DNA of 53,610 bases, from assembly GCA_017412625.1 (NCBI GenBank), contig JAFPWZ010000084.1, positions 1-53,610 on the forward strand, given 5' to 3'. This DNA is from Methanomicrobium sp. (GTDB lineage Archaea > Halobacteriota > Methanomicrobia > Methanomicrobiales > Methanomicrobiaceae). Under the pieces are notes generated by a model. The model was not told the origin of the DNA, made no database searches, and saw only the letters and a program-made list of their open reading frames with translations. A program made the position numbers and the translations under genes. Below are positions 34,311 to 42,086 of the stretch, piece by piece (within the stretch, counting starts at the first letter, position 1; each line of letters opens with the position of its first letter).

Positions 34311-34703
34311 ATGAAGATTAATGCATTGACGGGTATCTCGGCGGCGGTTATCGCCGAGCTCAAAAAAGGCAAGGCGCGGACAATTGAGCTTCAGAGCGCA
34401 CACAATATCATTACGCTTATCGATGTGCTCCCGGGGGATCATATCTTTATGACGGAGATAAACGAGGACGATCTCTCGGTCGGCGACCCGGGTATTGTGG
34501 TGAATGTTATCAGCGTTTCAATCGGCATGAAGAGGATGACGGAGTATGCGCCGCTGCACTACTGCGAGGAGAAAGAGCGCATGACCGCCCGCGTCAAGGT
34601 GCAGTATGTCGATAAGACTTCGGCAAAGTGCGTGGAAGGCTGCGATTGGGAAAAGCCCACGATAGTCGATGTCATACGCTCATCGGTCTATCACGCGGGA
34701 TAA
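34311..34703 (+). CDS. DUF473 family protein
   Basis: A 130-residue protein beginning MKINALTGIS. The pattern ALTGISAAVIAELKKGKARTIELQSAHNIITL and GDHIFMTEINEDDLSVGDPGIV fits the euryarchaeal DUF473 family of unknown function; the fold is probably beta-barrel-like. The frame also opens at a GTG three codons earlier (34302), but this ATG has GGTGAG at proper spacing. It overlaps the end of the PAC2 operon and is probably cotranscribed. Confidence 0.82.
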   Translation: MKINALTGISAAVIAELKKGKARTIELQSAHNIITLIDVLPGDHIFMTEINEDDLSVGDPGIVVNVISVSIGMKRMTEYAPLHYCEEKERMTARVKVQYVDKTSAKCVEGCDWEKPTIVDVIRSSVYHAG

Positions 34704-34828
34704 CAAAAAAGCGTAAGGGCGTGCGGGTGTTTTGATGCCGCATCTCAAAGGCGGGGTGCGGCAATGCCGATACCGCTCTCTTTTTTATCCGATTACGCAT
34801 GTGACAAGTTTAATATGCGATAATCCCC

Positions 34829-34837
34829 AATATATTA
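34829..34837 (+). promoter_or_regulatory. TATA box for tRNA-Arg
   Basis: AATATATTA is centred about 40 bases before the tRNA, placing the start of transcription about a dozen bases before the mature 5' end. Confidence 0.5.
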
Positions 34838-34872
34838 AGGCAAGACCTGAGGCAACTTCGGTCGTGCGCTAT

Positions 34873-34947
34873 GGATCTGTGGCTTAGCCTGGATATAGCG
34901 CCGGGCTTCTAACCCGGATGCCAGGGGTTCGAATCCCCTCAGATCCG
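34873..34947 (+). tRNA. tRNA-Arg (TCT)
   Basis: A 75-base tRNA with acceptor GGATCTG/CAGATCC, anticodon stem CCGGG/CCCGG around CTTCTAA (anticodon TCT), T stem GGGG/CCCC around TTCGAAT and discriminator G. CCA is not encoded and no intron is present. An AT-rich accessory gene cluster begins just after it. Confidence 0.96.
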
Positions 34948-35075
34948 CTGTTTTTTGTGCTTTGTTTTTCATTTAACTCATTTTTCGTATTATTTTCAAC
35001 AGCTATTGTGACTGATGTCTATCTGCGGCATTATTAAGTATATTTAATATTAATTATCTGGTATCTGGTGATTGT

Positions 35076-35852
35076 GTGGCAAAATCAGCGCCGTCGGGAC
35101 CAGTTATTGTTCTAGCAATAATAATTGGCTCCATTTTTTATTTTGCGAACTGGATTTATCAGAATCCATTGAACATCATATACGTAATATTAGCTTTAGC
35201 TGTCATTATCGCACTGATACGCATATACAGTTCACCTTTCCATTATCCATATTTTGAGCACACTTTTGATGTGTCCGGAAAGCGCAAACCAAATATTGAA
35301 AAACTCATTGATGAGTATCTGATTGAGAAAAGATTTGATGAAATCAAATTGCATGAACAAAATATTCAGAAATGGAAATCTCAATGCATCGAGATGATAG
35401 AACAGTCCAGATTCCATAAAATCCGTCAACGTCAATATGATGAATGTCTGGATGATGCGCATTGTTACCAGTTTAAACTTATACGCCAGAAGACAAGATA
35501 TCAGCAAAGAAACTATGTCAAGCAGTCATATAAGGTCAATGTAACCGATAGCTCATACTCCTGCAATTATAATTATCTCCATTCAAGGTATTCTAAGCTA
35601 TATTCCATAAATTTTGAGGCTCCACTTGTAGATTATGCTGCTAAGGAACAGAGAAATCTGATGACTAAAGAATTAAGAGAGAAAATCGCGAGACGTGACA
35701 ATTATACATGCCAAATATGCGGAAAATATATGCCAGACGGAGTTGGACTCCATATCGACCATATTGTACCAGTATCTAAAGGTGGCAAATCTGTCCCGTC
35801 AAATCTTCAGGTATTATGTTCAAAGTGCAATATGTCCAAGTCAAATAAGTAG
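35076..35852 (+). CDS. Membrane-anchored HNH endonuclease
   Basis: A 258-residue protein with two N-terminal membrane segments (about 9-27 and 32-46), a long charged, Tyr/Gln-rich middle, and a C-terminal HNH domain (about 205-256). The HNH domain has CQIC and CSKC zinc knuckles and the catalytic DHIVPVSKGGKSVPSNLQVLC. It starts with GTG, with GGTGA upstream; no ATG fits. Codon use and AT content differ from neighbouring housekeeping genes, and it lies directly after a tRNA gene, both signs of horizontal transfer. An anchored HNH nuclease suggests defence against incoming DNA or a role at the membrane; this is inference. Confidence 0.85.
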   Translation: MAKSAPSGPVIVLAIIIGSIFYFANWIYQNPLNIIYVILALAVIIALIRIYSSPFHYPYFEHTFDVSGKRKPNIEKLIDEYLIEKRFDEIKLHEQNIQKWKSQCIEMIEQSRFHKIRQRQYDECLDDAHCYQFKLIRQKTRYQQRNYVKQSYKVNVTDSSYSCNYNYLHSRYSKLYSINFEAPLVDYAAKEQRNLMTKELREKIARRDNYTCQICGKYMPDGVGLHIDHIVPVSKGGKSVPSNLQVLCSKCNMSKSNK

Positions 35853-35888
35853 TAAGCATATGGAGCACATGTCACTGTAATCTGGGGC

Positions 35889-35907
35889 ATTCTTAAATAT
35901 TAAGAAT
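35889..35907. promoter_or_regulatory. Palindrome before the lipoprotein gene
   Basis: ATTCTTAA and TTAAGAAT flank ATA, a perfect 8-base inverted repeat ending 25 bases before the ATG at 35933. A further half-site, ATTCTTA, follows at 35910-35917. The position, near where a TATA box would be, suits an operator, but it could also be a terminator hairpin for the HNH gene. Confidence 0.4.
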
Positions 35908-35932
35908 ATGATTCTTATTATTAGGTGATTTT

Positions 35933-36364
35933 ATGAAAAAAATATCAGCGATATTCGTTCTTGTCGTCATTGCAATGTTTGCGGTCATGATTACCGCAGG
36001 CTGCACATCGAACGCGGAGGCGGGCAACATACCGAAAGAAACCGAACATGCCCTTCCGGGACAGGTTGCGGACTGGAAAACCGATAAGCTGATCGGCGTC
36101 TGGGTGCTCTCCTCGATAAACAGCCATGTCGACCTCTCGCCCTACAGGGTTGATTCCGCGAAGCTGACCGTCAACGAAGACGGCACCTATGAGTATGCCG
36201 AGACCGAAATTTACAAGACCGAGCCTGTAATCACGAAAGGCACATGGTATAAGATAAACGACGGTTTCTACAAGATAGGCGACAAAGACTATCAGCTCAT
36301 AACCAACCAGAAAGTCCTTCAGGCCATCTACCCGAAGGGAACATATCAGTTCGTGCGTGTCTGA
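35933..36364 (+). CDS. Lipoprotein-like exported protein (lipocalin-like fold possible)
   Basis: A 143-residue protein with a hydrophobic N-terminus ending in a lipobox-like TAGC, which makes the cysteine near residue 23 a candidate for lipid attachment. The rest contains LIGVWVLSS, TVNEDGTYEYAE and KGTWYKINDGFYKI, the pattern of small beta-barrel 'lipocalin-like' stress proteins with a GxW motif. The family assignment is tentative. AGGTG lies eight bases before the ATG. It has its own palindrome-containing promoter region, so it is probably transcribed alone. Confidence 0.75.
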   Translation: MKKISAIFVLVVIAMFAVMITAGCTSNAEAGNIPKETEHALPGQVADWKTDKLIGVWVLSSINSHVDLSPYRVDSAKLTVNEDGTYEYAETEIYKTEPVITKGTWYKINDGFYKIGDKDYQLITNQKVLQAIYPKGTYQFVRV

Positions 36365-36794
36365 CGGCAACAGACCACCATCATTCACTCTTTTTTTTCG
36401 GACGGCGACTTTTTTGCTGCATTACTCAGAATAGTTTTATATAGTATGCCCACACACTGCCACCAGCCAAATGACACATAATTAAGCGCCGATAACGAAA
36501 ACAACCCCAAATAAAAGATTATCTATTTTTGCCACAAGTTGTGGCAAAATTACAGAATTCGATTTTAAGCCCGATATGAGCTTGGATGCCGAAGACCTCA
36601 GAAACAATACTTCAAAGTGCCCACAATATGACCGGTGTGCATAATATGAGTGTATTTCATTCAATTGTGCCACAACTTGTGGCAAAATTAGAACATATAA
36701 TTTTTAAGGAGAAATTATAGGTATTTTTGATTTTTAGCATAATTATAACCAAAATTTTTGCTAGTATACCTTCGAAAGCATAATATATCGATAT
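36365..36794. repeat. AT-rich spacer with two palindromic YhcG-like fragments
   Basis: No intact gene is evident. Two near-identical 23-base palindromes, 36527-36549 and 36665-36687, have cores GCCACAAGTTGTGGC or its complement. On the minus strand both read as LPQVVAQ-like or LPQLVAK-like peptides in one open frame. The same sequence occurs inside the neighbouring YhcG-type gene at 37551-37573, with three mismatches. The spacer therefore seems to hold degraded or duplicated pieces of that gene. Confidence 0.7.
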
Positions 36795-37868
36795 TCAGTT
36801 CAGCTCACGCTCAATCTCTTCGATGGTCGGGAGCGTTCCCTTGAAGTCTTCGGGCACGAGATCTGACAGTTCATACTCGGATATGCCGACGGGCGCCTTT
36901 GAAACGTTTACCGCATACTGTGCAAGGACATTGTCCTTATTCTTGCAGACAAGCAAGCCGACGGTGGGAGCATCACCTTCCTTTCGCAGAATGCCGTCAA
37001 CCGCCGCAACATAGGTTCCTATCTGTCCCATATCGCCGGGTTCGAAAGCCCTTGTTTTAACCTCGATAACGACATAGCAGTGCAGGGCGATGTTGTAAAA
37101 CAGCATATCGATAAACTGCTCGGTCTCACCTACTTCGAGGCGATATTCGCGCCCGACAAATGCGAATCCGGTGCCGAGTTCCAGCAGGAACTTGGAGATA
37201 TTATCCATAAGGGCATCCTTAAGTTCCTTCTCGTAGTATCCCTCCGTAATAGTGAGAAAATCAAAATTATAAGGATCCTTCGTCATCTCCTGCGCAAGAT
37301 CGCTCTGCGGCGACGGAAGAGTATTCACAAAATTTGAAATCGCTTTTCCCTGTCTTTCAAAAAGGTTCGTATCGAGGAAATTAAGCAATACGGCACGTGA
37401 CCAATTGTTTTCGAGAGTCTTTTTCACATAGAACAACGCCTTATCCCTCTCATCCATGCACTTATCGATGATATAACGGTGATGTCCCCACGGGATCATA
37501 AAGACATTCATCTGCGCCACAACATCGGGTGTAATCTCAACACTGTTGAATTGTCCCACAACTTGCGGCAAATTTGTTTCAAGTGAGTAAAGTTGGTAAA
37601 ACTTGTGCATATATCGGAGATTTCTCGGCGAAAATGACTTCACGCTCGGCAATTCCCGCGTTATATCATCACTGATCTTCTTATAGAATCCGCTACCCCA
37701 ATTATATTTTGACTTAAGGATCTCCATATTACGTCCCAAAGACCAGTAAAACATCAGCATCTCACGATTTACAGAAGATGCCGCCTTTATTTGCCTCCGG
37801 TGGAACTCTTCTTTCACCTGCATTATCCATTTATGATAGACTTCATCGTTTTTTGCGATTTCTGCCAT
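36795..37868 (-). CDS. YhcG-type PDDEXK nuclease (DUF1016)
   Basis: A 357-residue protein of the DUF1016/YhcG family. The N-terminal DNA-binding-like domain (about 1-130: YWSLGRNMEI, SFSPRNLRYMHKFY) is followed by the family linker and IPWGHH. The C-terminal PDDEXK nuclease domain has FVGREYRLEVGETEQFIDMLFY and the catalytic VIEVKTRAFEPGDMGQI. Such proteins are common on mobile or accessory DNA, and their targets are unknown. Here the linker is expanded, with LPQVVGQFN and DVVAQMN repeats. The gene stands alone, and copies of its linker sequence lie downstream. Confidence 0.9.
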   Translation of the reverse strand: MAEIAKNDEVYHKWIMQVKEEFHRRQIKAASSVNREMLMFYWSLGRNMEILKSKYNWGSGFYKKISDDITRELPSVKSFSPRNLRYMHKFYQLYSLETNLPQVVGQFNSVEITPDVVAQMNVFMIPWGHHRYIIDKCMDERDKALFYVKKTLENNWSRAVLLNFLDTNLFERQGKAISNFVNTLPSPQSDLAQEMTKDPYNFDFLTITEGYYEKELKDALMDNISKFLLELGTGFAFVGREYRLEVGETEQFIDMLFYNIALHCYVVIEVKTRAFEPGDMGQIGTYVAAVDGILRKEGDAPTVGLLVCKNKDNVLAQYAVNVSKAPVGISEYELSDLVPEDFKGTLPTIEEIERELN

Positions 37869-38009
37869 ATTATTCCCCCGTCCTTAAAATCAACCTGTAA
37901 GTCCGCATATCACTGATACCTGCGGACTCAAGCGCATTTATACTGTAAAGCAGTGACAATATCAATAATACATAAGCGTTTTAGGGCAATAAATGAATAG
38001 ATCACGCGA

Positions 38010-38900
38010 TTAATATCCTAACCGCTCCGCCCTCTTCCTTCCCCCGAAAACTTCCGCAACGAAAGCACCGCCGAGAATCAGCGCCGCACCCAGAATCTGA
38101 ACGGGCAGGAGAACTTCCGAAAGTATCAGCGCCGAGAACACGACCGCGGAAAGCGGCTCGATATAGCCCAGAACGGCAACGGACTGCGCCGGAAGGGAGC
38201 AAAGCGTAGAAAAATAGAGATAACAGCCAATCCCGGTATTGAAGATGCCGAGAACAAGAACGCAGATTAAGTCCTCCGGCGGAATGCTCAGGGTAAGTCC
38301 GTCGAGAGCAACGCGGATAACCGCGATGGTCAGAAAACCGATGAAAATCTGTAAAAAGGCGTTCTCAAAACCCCTTATCGACGCCGCTTTCTTGTTCGTA
38401 ATCAGCATAACCGCAAGCAAAACCGCCGACATAAGCCCGCAGAAAACACCCCACGTATTGCCCGAACCCGAAAGCAGCACCTCGTTCACGAGGTACATCC
38501 CCGCGATAACGCAGAAGAAGCCCGCAACCCTGACAAGAGTCAGCCTCTCGCCGAAGATAAACGGCGACAGCGCCAGAACGATAACGGGGCCCACGAAGTA
38601 CAAAAGCGTCGACGCACCCACACCAATCTGCTGATACGCCTCATAAAGAAAAAGCCACGAAGCCCCCATCACAATCCCGGACACACAGATATACGCGGCA
38701 TCACGCGGCTGCCCGAAACAGACGAACGGCTTTCGCAAAATCACAAAAATCGCGAGAAGAAACGCGCTTCCCAGCATTAACCTGAGGAAAACAATGTCGG
38801 AACTGCTCATTGCGATGAAACTCGCAACTATACCGTTTGTGCCGAAGATAAACAGCGCAAGCAGAAACTTGAAATACGCAAATCTGTCACTCGGCATCAT
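38010..38900 (-). CDS. EamA/DMT-family membrane transporter
   Basis: A 296-residue protein with ten predicted membrane segments in two five-helix EamA repeats, for example GTNGIVASFIAMSSSDIVFLR early and GIFNTGIGCYLYFSTLC and VLGYIEPLSAVVFSALILSE in the second half. The family exports or imports small metabolites, and the substrate cannot be predicted. It ends close to a gene-free region and starts 21 bases after the MetRS stop on the same strand, so it may be transcribed with metG. Confidence 0.88.
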   Translation of the reverse strand: MMPSDRFAYFKFLLALFIFGTNGIVASFIAMSSSDIVFLRLMLGSAFLLAIFVILRKPFVCFGQPRDAAYICVSGIVMGASWLFLYEAYQQIGVGASTLLYFVGPVIVLALSPFIFGERLTLVRVAGFFCVIAGMYLVNEVLLSGSGNTWGVFCGLMSAVLLAVMLITNKKAASIRGFENAFLQIFIGFLTIAVIRVALDGLTLSIPPEDLICVLVLGIFNTGIGCYLYFSTLCSLPAQSVAVLGYIEPLSAVVFSALILSEVLLPVQILGAALILGGAFVAEVFGGRKRAERLGY

Positions 38901-38921
38901 AAAAAAAGCCGTAAGGTGTGC

Positions 38922-41015
38922 TTAAAGCACCTTTGTGCCCGGCGCCACCCCGAACTTTGTCGTGAGAAGCGAAGCCTCATCGCCCGCCGCAAGAATCATG
39001 CCGTTTGACTCGACGCCGCAGAGCTTCGCCGGCTTTAAGTTCGCAACCACGACAACGCTCAGACCGACAAGCTCCTCGGGCTTGTAGTAGGGAGCAATTC
39101 CCGAAACAATCTGGCGCGGACTCTCCTCGCCGAGATCGACCATAATCCTGAGAAGCTTCTTTGACTTCGGCACCGGCTCGACCTCAAGGATTTTGCCTAC
39201 CTTCAGCTGCGTTCTGAAAAACTCATCAATCGAAATCTGTTCCACGGGTTCGTTATTATCTTCCATCTTTTTATCTCCTTTATTCTCTGTTTTCGGTTTG
39301 GTTGACGCAGTCTGCGCCGATGCGGAGCCTGCCGCGGCACTGCCCGCCTCCTTTGCCTTTGCCTCCTCAAGACGCATCTTAAGGGTATTTTCATACTCGG
39401 CAACCTTCTCGTCCTCAATCTTCGCGAAGAGAATCTTCGGTGTCGGCAGTTCTCTGTGCTCAAAGCCCGTAAGCGCCTCGGAAATCCTGCAGTCCGCGAC
39501 CTTACCCTTATAACCGAGAAGCTCCCACGCCTCCTGCGCCTTTACCGGCATAATGCCGTCGAGGAGAATCGTGAGCGCCTTAACGAACTGAAGACAGTTC
39601 CTTATCGTCTGCCTCGCGGCATTCTCGTCGGTCTTCATCAGTTTCCAGGGCGCATTCGTCTGAATATACGTATTTGCCGTGTTTCCGAGCGCAAGCACCG
39701 CCTCGACCGCCGCCTTGAACTCATACTCGCCTACCGCCTTATCCAGCTGGGCAATCGTGCTCTTTATCGCCTCAAGCACCTGCGGCTCGGCATCGAGGTC
39801 GGGGATGCCGCCCATCTTGTTCGCCGCAAAGTGAAGCGTGCGGTAGAAGAAATTGCCGATAGTGTCCACGAACTCGTTATTGACGCGGGCCTGGAACTCT
39901 TTCCACGAGAAATTCAACTCCTTCGTGTGGCTCGTATACGAGAGAAGATAATACCTCAGATAATCTGGGGAAAGACCGATATCGAGGTAATCCTCGTTCG
40001 TCCAGACCACACAGCCGCGGCTCTTGGAGAACTTCCTGTCGTCAATCTTCACCATGCCGCTTGCCACAACCGCCTTGGGCGGCTTGTAACCCGAGCCTTC
40101 GAGCAGGGACGGCCAGAAAACGCAGTGGTGATAGATGATATCCTGACCGATGAAATGAATGACCTCGCCTTTACCCTCGGGCTTCCAGAACTGTTCCCAG
40201 TCGCCGCCGGTCGCCTTCGCCCACTCCTTCGTAAACGAGATATAGCCGATTGGCGCATCAACCCAGACATAGACGACCAGATCGTCGTGACCGGGGAACT
40301 TCACGCCCCAGTTGAACGACCTCGTCACGCACCAGTCGTGCAGACCCTCTTTTACCCACATCGACGCGTAGTTCTTTGCATTCGACGTTCCCTGAATCGT
40401 CGGCAGATATCCGTTTAAGAAATCTTTGAAATCGCCGAGCTTGAGGAAATAGTGCTCCTGATCGCGAAACTCCGCAGGACTACCGCAGATCTTGCAGACC
40501 GGCTCTTTCAGTTCTCCGGGCTCGAGGTGCTTGCCGCATCCCTGATCGCACTCGTCGCCGCGTGCCTTCTCGCCGCAGTAGGGGCAGATACCCTCCACAT
40601 AGCGGTCGGGAAGGAACATCTCACAGTGCGGGCAGTAACTCTGGCTTATCGTCTTCTTATAGATATGCCCGTTTTCGATGAGCTTCGTAACAATCTCGGT
40701 CGTTGTCTCATGATTCATCGGATCGTCGGTCATACCGAATCTGTCGAAAAAGATGCCCATCTTCTTGAACGTCTCGTCAAAGTGCGCATTGTAGCGCTCC
40801 GACATCTGACGCGGCGTTACACCCTCGGCTTCGGCGCTGATGACTATCGGCGTTCCGTGATTGTCTGAACCGCATACAAAAACAACTTCTCTGCCGCAAT
40901 GTCTGAGGTATCTGACATAGAAATCCGCAGGCACATAGGTGCGCAGATGCCCCAGATGGCACGGACCGTTGGTATACGGCAGTCCGCACGTGACAAGTAT
41001 CGGCGTATCACTCAT
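38922..41015 (-). CDS. metG: Methionyl-tRNA synthetase with C-terminal tRNA-binding domain
   Basis: A class I synthetase, 697 residues. The HIGH-type motif is HLGH at 20-23, two zinc-knuckle sets are visible (CPHC...CPYCGEKARGDECDQGC...CKIC), and KFSKS is the KMSKS-type motif. After the anticodon domain (to about 545), a Lys/Ala/Ser-rich linker leads to a C-terminal EMAP/Arc1p-like tRNA-binding domain (about 590-697: LKVGKILEVEPVPKSKKLL). It faces the divergent gene at 41068 across 52 bases. A TATATA sequence there fits the other gene better, so the metG mRNA may be leaderless. Confidence 0.97.
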   Translation of the reverse strand: MSDTPILVTCGLPYTNGPCHLGHLRTYVPADFYVRYLRHCGREVVFVCGSDNHGTPIVISAEAEGVTPRQMSERYNAHFDETFKKMGIFFDRFGMTDDPMNHETTTEIVTKLIENGHIYKKTISQSYCPHCEMFLPDRYVEGICPYCGEKARGDECDQGCGKHLEPGELKEPVCKICGSPAEFRDQEHYFLKLGDFKDFLNGYLPTIQGTSNAKNYASMWVKEGLHDWCVTRSFNWGVKFPGHDDLVVYVWVDAPIGYISFTKEWAKATGGDWEQFWKPEGKGEVIHFIGQDIIYHHCVFWPSLLEGSGYKPPKAVVASGMVKIDDRKFSKSRGCVVWTNEDYLDIGLSPDYLRYYLLSYTSHTKELNFSWKEFQARVNNEFVDTIGNFFYRTLHFAANKMGGIPDLDAEPQVLEAIKSTIAQLDKAVGEYEFKAAVEAVLALGNTANTYIQTNAPWKLMKTDENAARQTIRNCLQFVKALTILLDGIMPVKAQEAWELLGYKGKVADCRISEALTGFEHRELPTPKILFAKIEDEKVAEYENTLKMRLEEAKAKEAGSAAAGSASAQTASTKPKTENKGDKKMEDNNEPVEQISIDEFFRTQLKVGKILEVEPVPKSKKLLRIMVDLGEESPRQIVSGIAPYYKPEELVGLSVVVVANLKPAKLCGVESNGMILAAGDEASLLTTKFGVAPGTKVL

Positions 41016-41016
41016 G

Positions 41017-41027
41017 CTTATATATGG
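41017..41027 (+). promoter_or_regulatory. TATA box in the metG/41068 divergent spacer
   Basis: CTTATATATGG is centred about 46 bases before the ATG at 41068, a suitable distance for a transcript with a 20-base leader. It lies too close to the metG ATG to serve metG. Confidence 0.45.
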
Positions 41028-41067
41028 GACATAGGAAAATAAATAGAATACTAAACGGAAATCTCAG

Positions 41068-42015
41068 ATGAAAAAAAGGCAGAATTTAATCCTTCAGAGT
41101 TTCGGCGCATCGGGCACGAAGATGCCGCCGCCGAATGCGGACGAACTCGCGGAATGGATTCGAACTCCGAGACCGAAGAAGACCGACCGCGACATAACGA
41201 CCTATTTTCTGGAGCGGCAGCTCAAGGCTCAGGCAGGCTGTGCGGATATCCCCGGATGCGGCGGCGGATTCTACGGTTCGCGCCTGCTTGAGTCAATCGG
41301 CGGGCATAAAGAGGGCTACGTCAACGGCGAACTCCATGCGGTTCCCGATATGGTCAAAGCCGATGCCGAATCAGTAAAGGCGCTTCAAAAGACGCTTTGC
41401 GGGAACACTGCGGCAGCGCCGCTGAACTTCGTTCTGCCTTCACCCTCCGCACTCAGACTGAACGATGTCTTCTACGACGATATCGGCGAGTATTACAGTG
41501 CAATCTGCGAGGTTTACGCCAAAATCATGCGCGAACAGCGCGATCTCGGAGTAAAAAGCCATATCCTCATCGCGGATTCCTTCGCGCACGACGAACTCGA
41601 GGAACTATCGCGTGAGAGAGTCTTCTTCTGTTCGCCTGCGGCAACGTCGCGGCAGCTGAGCAATATCCTCGAATATCAGACCGCGGTTGCGATAATCCCC
41701 TCAAAACTGCCCGTGCTCTTCGAGCTCATGAACGAATACGAGGTCAGGGATATCTGCCTCATCAATGCGAAGCCCTCCGATTTCGATCCGTGCCTTGAGC
41801 ATTTCGACCCCGACGGCATAAAGGCGGGCGGCATTGAATTCCGGCAGGACGCAAAAACGCAAACCGAAAGAGAATCAAAACCGAAACGGGAAACCGAAAA
41901 CCTAACCGTAAACGAAAACATAACCGAAAACGAAACGGAAACAGAATCTGCGGCAGAAAGCATGACCGCGTTCTGGAAAGATCTTAAAGAAAACAGTTAT
42001 CTGATGAGAGATTAG
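41068..42015 (+). CDS. Uncharacterised protein, MetE/UROD-barrel-like
   Basis: A 315-residue protein that I cannot place with certainty. The middle (about residues 90-245) has the rhythm of a TIM barrel related to methionine synthase II or uroporphyrinogen decarboxylase-like enzymes: NFVLPSPSALRLNDVFYDDIGEYYSAICEVYAKIMREQRDLG, then HILIADSF, then VRDICLINAKPSD. The usual zinc-binding cysteines are not obvious, so activity is doubtful. Residues 275-294 are five tetrapeptides from a 12-base repeat (ETEN, LTVN, ENIT, ENET, ETES). It may act in methyl transfer, but that is a guess. Confidence 0.65.
   Translation: MKKRQNLILQSFGASGTKMPPPNADELAEWIRTPRPKKTDRDITTYFLERQLKAQAGCADIPGCGGGFYGSRLLESIGGHKEGYVNGELHAVPDMVKADAESVKALQKTLCGNTAAAPLNFVLPSPSALRLNDVFYDDIGEYYSAICEVYAKIMREQRDLGVKSHILIADSFAHDELEELSRERVFFCSPAATSRQLSNILEYQTAVAIIPSKLPVLFELMNEYEVRDICLINAKPSDFDPCLEHFDPDGIKAGGIEFRQDAKTQTERESKPKRETENLTVNENITENETETESAAESMTAFWKDLKENSYLMRD
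41890..41949 (+). repeat. In-frame 12-base tandem repeat (5 units)
   Basis: Five 12-base units, for example GAAACCGAAAAC and GAAAACGAAACG, encode the tetrapeptides ETEN, LTVN, ENIT, ENET and ETES near the C-terminus of the MetE-like protein. The repeat keeps the reading frame. Confidence 0.75.
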
Positions 42016-42086
42016 GGGTTGGGGTTAGGTAGGTTATTGGGTTTGGGTTATTGAGTGGGGGTTGAAATCAGGTTATTCGGATTGGA
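42016..42086. repeat. GGGTTATTGAG-like repeats between convergent genes
   Basis: The plus strand is G/T-rich with degenerate GGTTATTGGG and GGGTTGGGGTTA units, just after the MetE-like gene and before the end of the DHH gene. I see no gene or clear terminator hairpin in it. Confidence 0.45.

Noticed and set aside
34948-35075. Attachment site next to tRNA-Arg
   Set aside because: I found no repeated copy of the tRNA 3' end downstream and no integrase gene in the window.
36482-36685. 67-codon minus-strand frame in the spacer below the YhcG gene
   Set aside because: Only the two palindromic LPQ motifs resemble the nuclease; the rest has no match to it, so it is treated as repeat/relic rather than a gene.
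39456-40418. Plus-strand open frame (320 codons) opposite metG
   Set aside because: Shadow of the MetRS gene, whose catalytic and zinc motifs are unambiguous.
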